DNA of 64,000 bases from Mucor racemosus (lineage: Eukaryota > Mucoromycota > Mucoromycetes > Mucorales > Mucoraceae), in contig JAPEHQ010000019.1 in the NCBI GenBank assembly GCA_027405735.1, positions 253,001 through 317,000 of the forward strand, in the 5' to 3' direction. Position 1 is the first letter of the stretch; the number at the start of each line of letters is the position of its first letter. The notes under the pieces were generated by a model. It worked only from the letters and a program-made list of their open reading frames with translations. It ran no database searches and was not told the DNA's origin. The position numbers and the translations under genes were made by a program. Shown one piece after another: positions 60,893 to 64,000 of this stretch.

Positions 60893-61770
60893 TGGACACA
60901 TTGACAACTCAAAATAACATCCAATAACTCATTATTACTCTATAATTATTACATAGACTGTATCATACTTATATTATATTCATTCATGCAAACAAACATT
61001 CAATAAGCATTTAATATAAACTAAAATAAATCAAATGTTTAGCAACGGTATCGTTTTAAATAATTTTTAGAAAAGTTCTCAATATAAAAAACTAAAAATT
61101 AAAGCTACATATGTATTAAATAAAACTGTTGTAACATGTCTGTATTTTATTTAAAACAAAAAAAGGCTATATGATAGAATCATTAGATATTCTTAAATTA
61201 ATACAGTGTCAAAGTAGGGATTCAAATCAGATCAATGTTCGATGCGTGAATCAATATAATGGGTACTTCAGAGATTATTTACTATAAACTATGCATTTAA
61301 ATTGTGAAAGATTCGTGCACATTCTAGAAAAAGCAAACAAATGCACACAAGGTGTTGCATAAATCATTGCCTTCCAGTCATGCAGATCAAAATATCAAAT
61401 GAATATTTTTTGACATTGCGCCGATCTACGAGATTAATGATTTGAGCATATCGATAAACTGCTGCAATATTTCATTTTGATTTCATAAATAGAAAAGACC
61501 TAATATTAACTGAGATCAGATCAAAATAATAGAAAACAAATTGCATGTGAGCATTTGAATAGAAATCAATAGTCATCCTAAATCAGTATAGATTATATAA
61601 ATTCAGATTATATGATAGATCAAAGAAAAACAAGTTTTTGGCCCAATGTTTAGATGAATAATCAATAAAATGTATCATAAATATACACACAAATTAGAAA
61701 CCCAACAATGCAAACTGGTGTGAGAAATTTAATCAAAAGTTCAAATTGATTTATAATTCATTGTAGAGAT

Positions 61771-61801
<31 letters not shown>

Positions 61802-62374
61802 CGAGCTCGGCGATCTTTTCTACCGGAAATTCCGGGTATATTCACTCAATTTAGCGCTACAAGCGCTAGGCATTCATCAACGGCCGAATGGAAATAACGG
61901 GGTGATTTCACTCAATTAGGTGATTTGTGTATCTCTTGGATTTTAGTTTCCCGAAAGAAGCTTCTCATTAGTAAGTTGATATTTTGTAAGCTTGAATCAA
62001 CATAAAGTATGAGAAAAATACTTGGTGTTGAAGTTTTATCATGCATGTTTGTTTATCTAAGTAATGTAGTTGCTTTGCAACTGACTTTACCATTTTATTA
62101 TGATTATCAATCTAGAAAAAAAAAAAAAAAGAGAGATTTGATAATAGTTTCAATCGGATCTATGTTGTATACTTCATATTGCGAACGAATATGTGATGAT
62201 AGCACCATTTTTCTGGGTATAAAAAGAACAAGGTTACCTAAACAAATTGTTGAACGGAAAAACATTAATAAATCTACACTAAATGTTGCTGCGAGATCAT
62301 TTGTCACAAATTGTATAAATAGAAGCCTCAAATTTTCTGCCAAATTTTTCTTTTTTTGATCCCTGAATGAAAAT
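60893..62374. other. Spacer before the third MFS carrier
   Basis: 1.5 kb AT-rich, with a 26-bp T run at 61776-61801 followed by a GC-richer patch (CGAGCTCGG, TTCCGGGTA). The 116-codon frame at 62009-62359 has a hydrophobic start but looks like chance. The ACGGCACGG motif of the other two MFS promoters was not found here. Confidence 0.45.
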
Positions 62375-62899
62375 ATGAGTAACACGCATCCAGAAAAACG
62401 TAATTTGATTTCTAGTTGATTTGCCATTATATGAAAACTGATTTTTAATATGTAGTGCCTTCAATCAATCATAGTGATGGTAGTATTCATGATAGCGATA
62501 CATTGTCTACCAATTTTCAGGATAAGGACATTGCTGAAATTGAATCTTACAATGAAGAGGCTACCGCTGCTGGAGATGGATCGACACCATACAATTATAA
62601 AGAAGACCCAAATAATCCAATGGTAAGCAAATTGATCTATATATTTATGCAATTGATCTAATGTAATTCAATTATGTAGAATTGGCCTAAAAGCAAGAAA
62701 ACAAGTTTGTTGATCGTTGTATCAATGAACTCTTTTATTGGTTACTTTTCTTCTGCAGTTTATGTAAGAATCTTTACAGTAAATTAACAAGACAATAAAT
62801 ACTGAAACATATTGTATATAGATGCCTGCCACACATGATATCATGGTTTACTTTGACACAAATCTTACTGTAAGTTTGCTTATATCTCATTGATAAGGC

Positions 62900-62931
<32 letters not shown>

Positions 62932-63290
62932 TTTTTAGTCTAGTTGATCAACTCTACCATTGCATTGTTTCTGTTGATGAATGCTCTTGCTGTAAGTATT
63001 AAATAAAACTATTAACCAAATCATTTTTATCTAAATACATTTGAATATTAGCCTCTCTTTTGGGCGCCTCTAAGTGAGCGAATCGGTAGACGATGGATTT
63101 ACATCGTCGCAATTGTTCTTTACACTGTTTGTACTATCGTTTGTGGTGTTTCTACTAATCTCGGTCTATTCTTTGCTTTCCGTTTATTGCAAGGTATATT
63201 TGCATGTGCTGGTCAAGCAGTTGGCGGTGGCAGTGTTTCTGATATTTTTGAACCACATGAACGAGGAAAAGCAATGTCTGTTTACATTTT

Positions 63291-63322
<32 letters not shown>

Positions 63323-64000
63323 GACTAGAATTCCTGTAAAACCCTTAAAATCATTAACTTGTAATTCTTTTTTTCAGTACCATTTTAGGCCCTGCTGTTG
63401 CACCTATAGTTGGCGGTTACATTGATCAATATTTAGGATGGCGTTGGATTTTCTACGTCAAAACCATTATGGGTGGCGTTTTGATTATACTTGATTTCAT
63501 TTTCCTCAAAGAAACATTATATATTCCCAATTCAAAGAAATTAGCACCTCCTGCAAACTTTAAAGAACGTTTGGAGAGGCTCAAGTTTAATCCAGTAAGT
63601 TGAATATGTAAAATATGATAAGTAATATATTGCATACTAATTTGCATAATATAGTTTGGTAGTCTTGAACTTTTATTGAAAAAAGAAGTTGCATTGGTTT
63701 GTTTGCCAGTCAGTATCGCATTTGGATGGTTTTACTTTTTGGTTACTATTCTTCCTCAGACTTTTGGTGCTGTGTATCATTTCTCTACTGGTTCCACCGG
63801 CCTTTGTTATTTAGCAGGTGGTCTTGGTAATACTTCTGGATCTATTTTTGCTGGTGCTATATCTGATAAGCTTTATAATAAGGCAATTACCAAGAACAAT
63901 GGTGAAATTGTAAAGGAATTCCGTTTGAGACCTATTTACATTGGTGTTCCTTTAATTGCTCTTGGTGCAGTCATGTATGGATGGTTTTTACATGTACCAA
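62375..64000 (+). CDS. MFS carrier, DHA1-type, third paralogue, cut by the right window edge
   Basis: Exons: 62375-62399, 62456-62622, 62680-62763, 62822-62869, 62944-62991, 63052-63293, 63378-63594, 63655 to the edge. The first exon is again 25 nt and the total exon-6 length (242+217) equals the 459 nt of the paralogues; here it is split by an extra intron that starts GTAAAAA and contains a 27-bp A run. Motifs are APLSERIGRRW and LGTILGPAVAPIVGGYI. It is more diverged than the other two. The visible part covers about 406 residues, up to roughly the tenth membrane segment, and is in frame to the edge. Confidence 0.92.

Noticed and set aside
61776..61801. 26-bp T run as a possible retroposon poly-A tail
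   Set aside because: No element body or target duplication could be found next to it; homopolymer runs are common throughout this genome.
1..64000. CRISPR arrays, operons, Shine-Dalgarno sites, bacterial insertion sequences
   Set aside because: Looked for and not found; the window is eukaryotic with spliced genes.

Overview
The window is AT-rich fungal nuclear DNA, most likely from an early-diverging (Mucoromycota, probably Mucorales-type) fungus. The evidence is short GT..AG introns of about 45-100 nt in nearly every gene, an AT-rich background, and fungal proteins: a type I dehydroquinase joined to dehydroquinate synthase as in AROM, a Doa10 ubiquitin ligase, a BIM1-like copper protein, an Avt3-type vacuolar transporter and DHA1-type MFS carriers. 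The species cannot be fixed from sequence alone. Gene models below were spliced by hand; every complete one stays in frame through all its exons.

Layout. 1-445: the first part of a membrane-protein gene running off the left edge (minus). 1490-1571: tRNA-Ser(AGA). 1912-12060: a nested transposon block. An old LTR (1912-2179 plus 9716-10252) is split by a CACTA-like element (2180-9715). That element is itself interrupted by an intact piggyBac transposon (2590-5115) and a solo LTR (5887-6415), and it carries a decayed dynein intermediate chain fragment. 13674-18420: two complete D-amino-acid oxidase genes, both with peroxisomal C-termini, followed by a broken old-yellow-enzyme gene. 18581-29155: Avt3-like transporter (minus), Doa10-like ligase (plus), and a two-domain dehydroquinate synthase/dehydroquinase (minus). 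29574-33180: a broken expansin-like gene and more repeats, including an AGCTCG-rich element. 33769-44767: BIM1-like copper protein, P4-ATPase flippase, ribosomal protein S0 and the tRNA methyltransferase TRM13, all plus strand. 45692-64000: three related MFS carrier genes (the last cut by the right edge), the first two separated by a second copy of the CACTA/LTR/repeat block (51770-57128) and by an inverted repeat copy (47930-49665).

The genes are mostly housekeeping or membrane-trafficking functions with independent promoters and no visible operon-like logic. The real clusters are the two D-amino-acid oxidases and the three MFS carriers, both products of local duplication. The most interesting points are the AROM-like gene lacking its three other domains, the second repeat block that supplies the pre-insertion (empty) site of the piggyBac element, the gene fragment carried inside a CACTA-like element, and a 203-bp identity tract between two MFS paralogues that stops at an exon edge.
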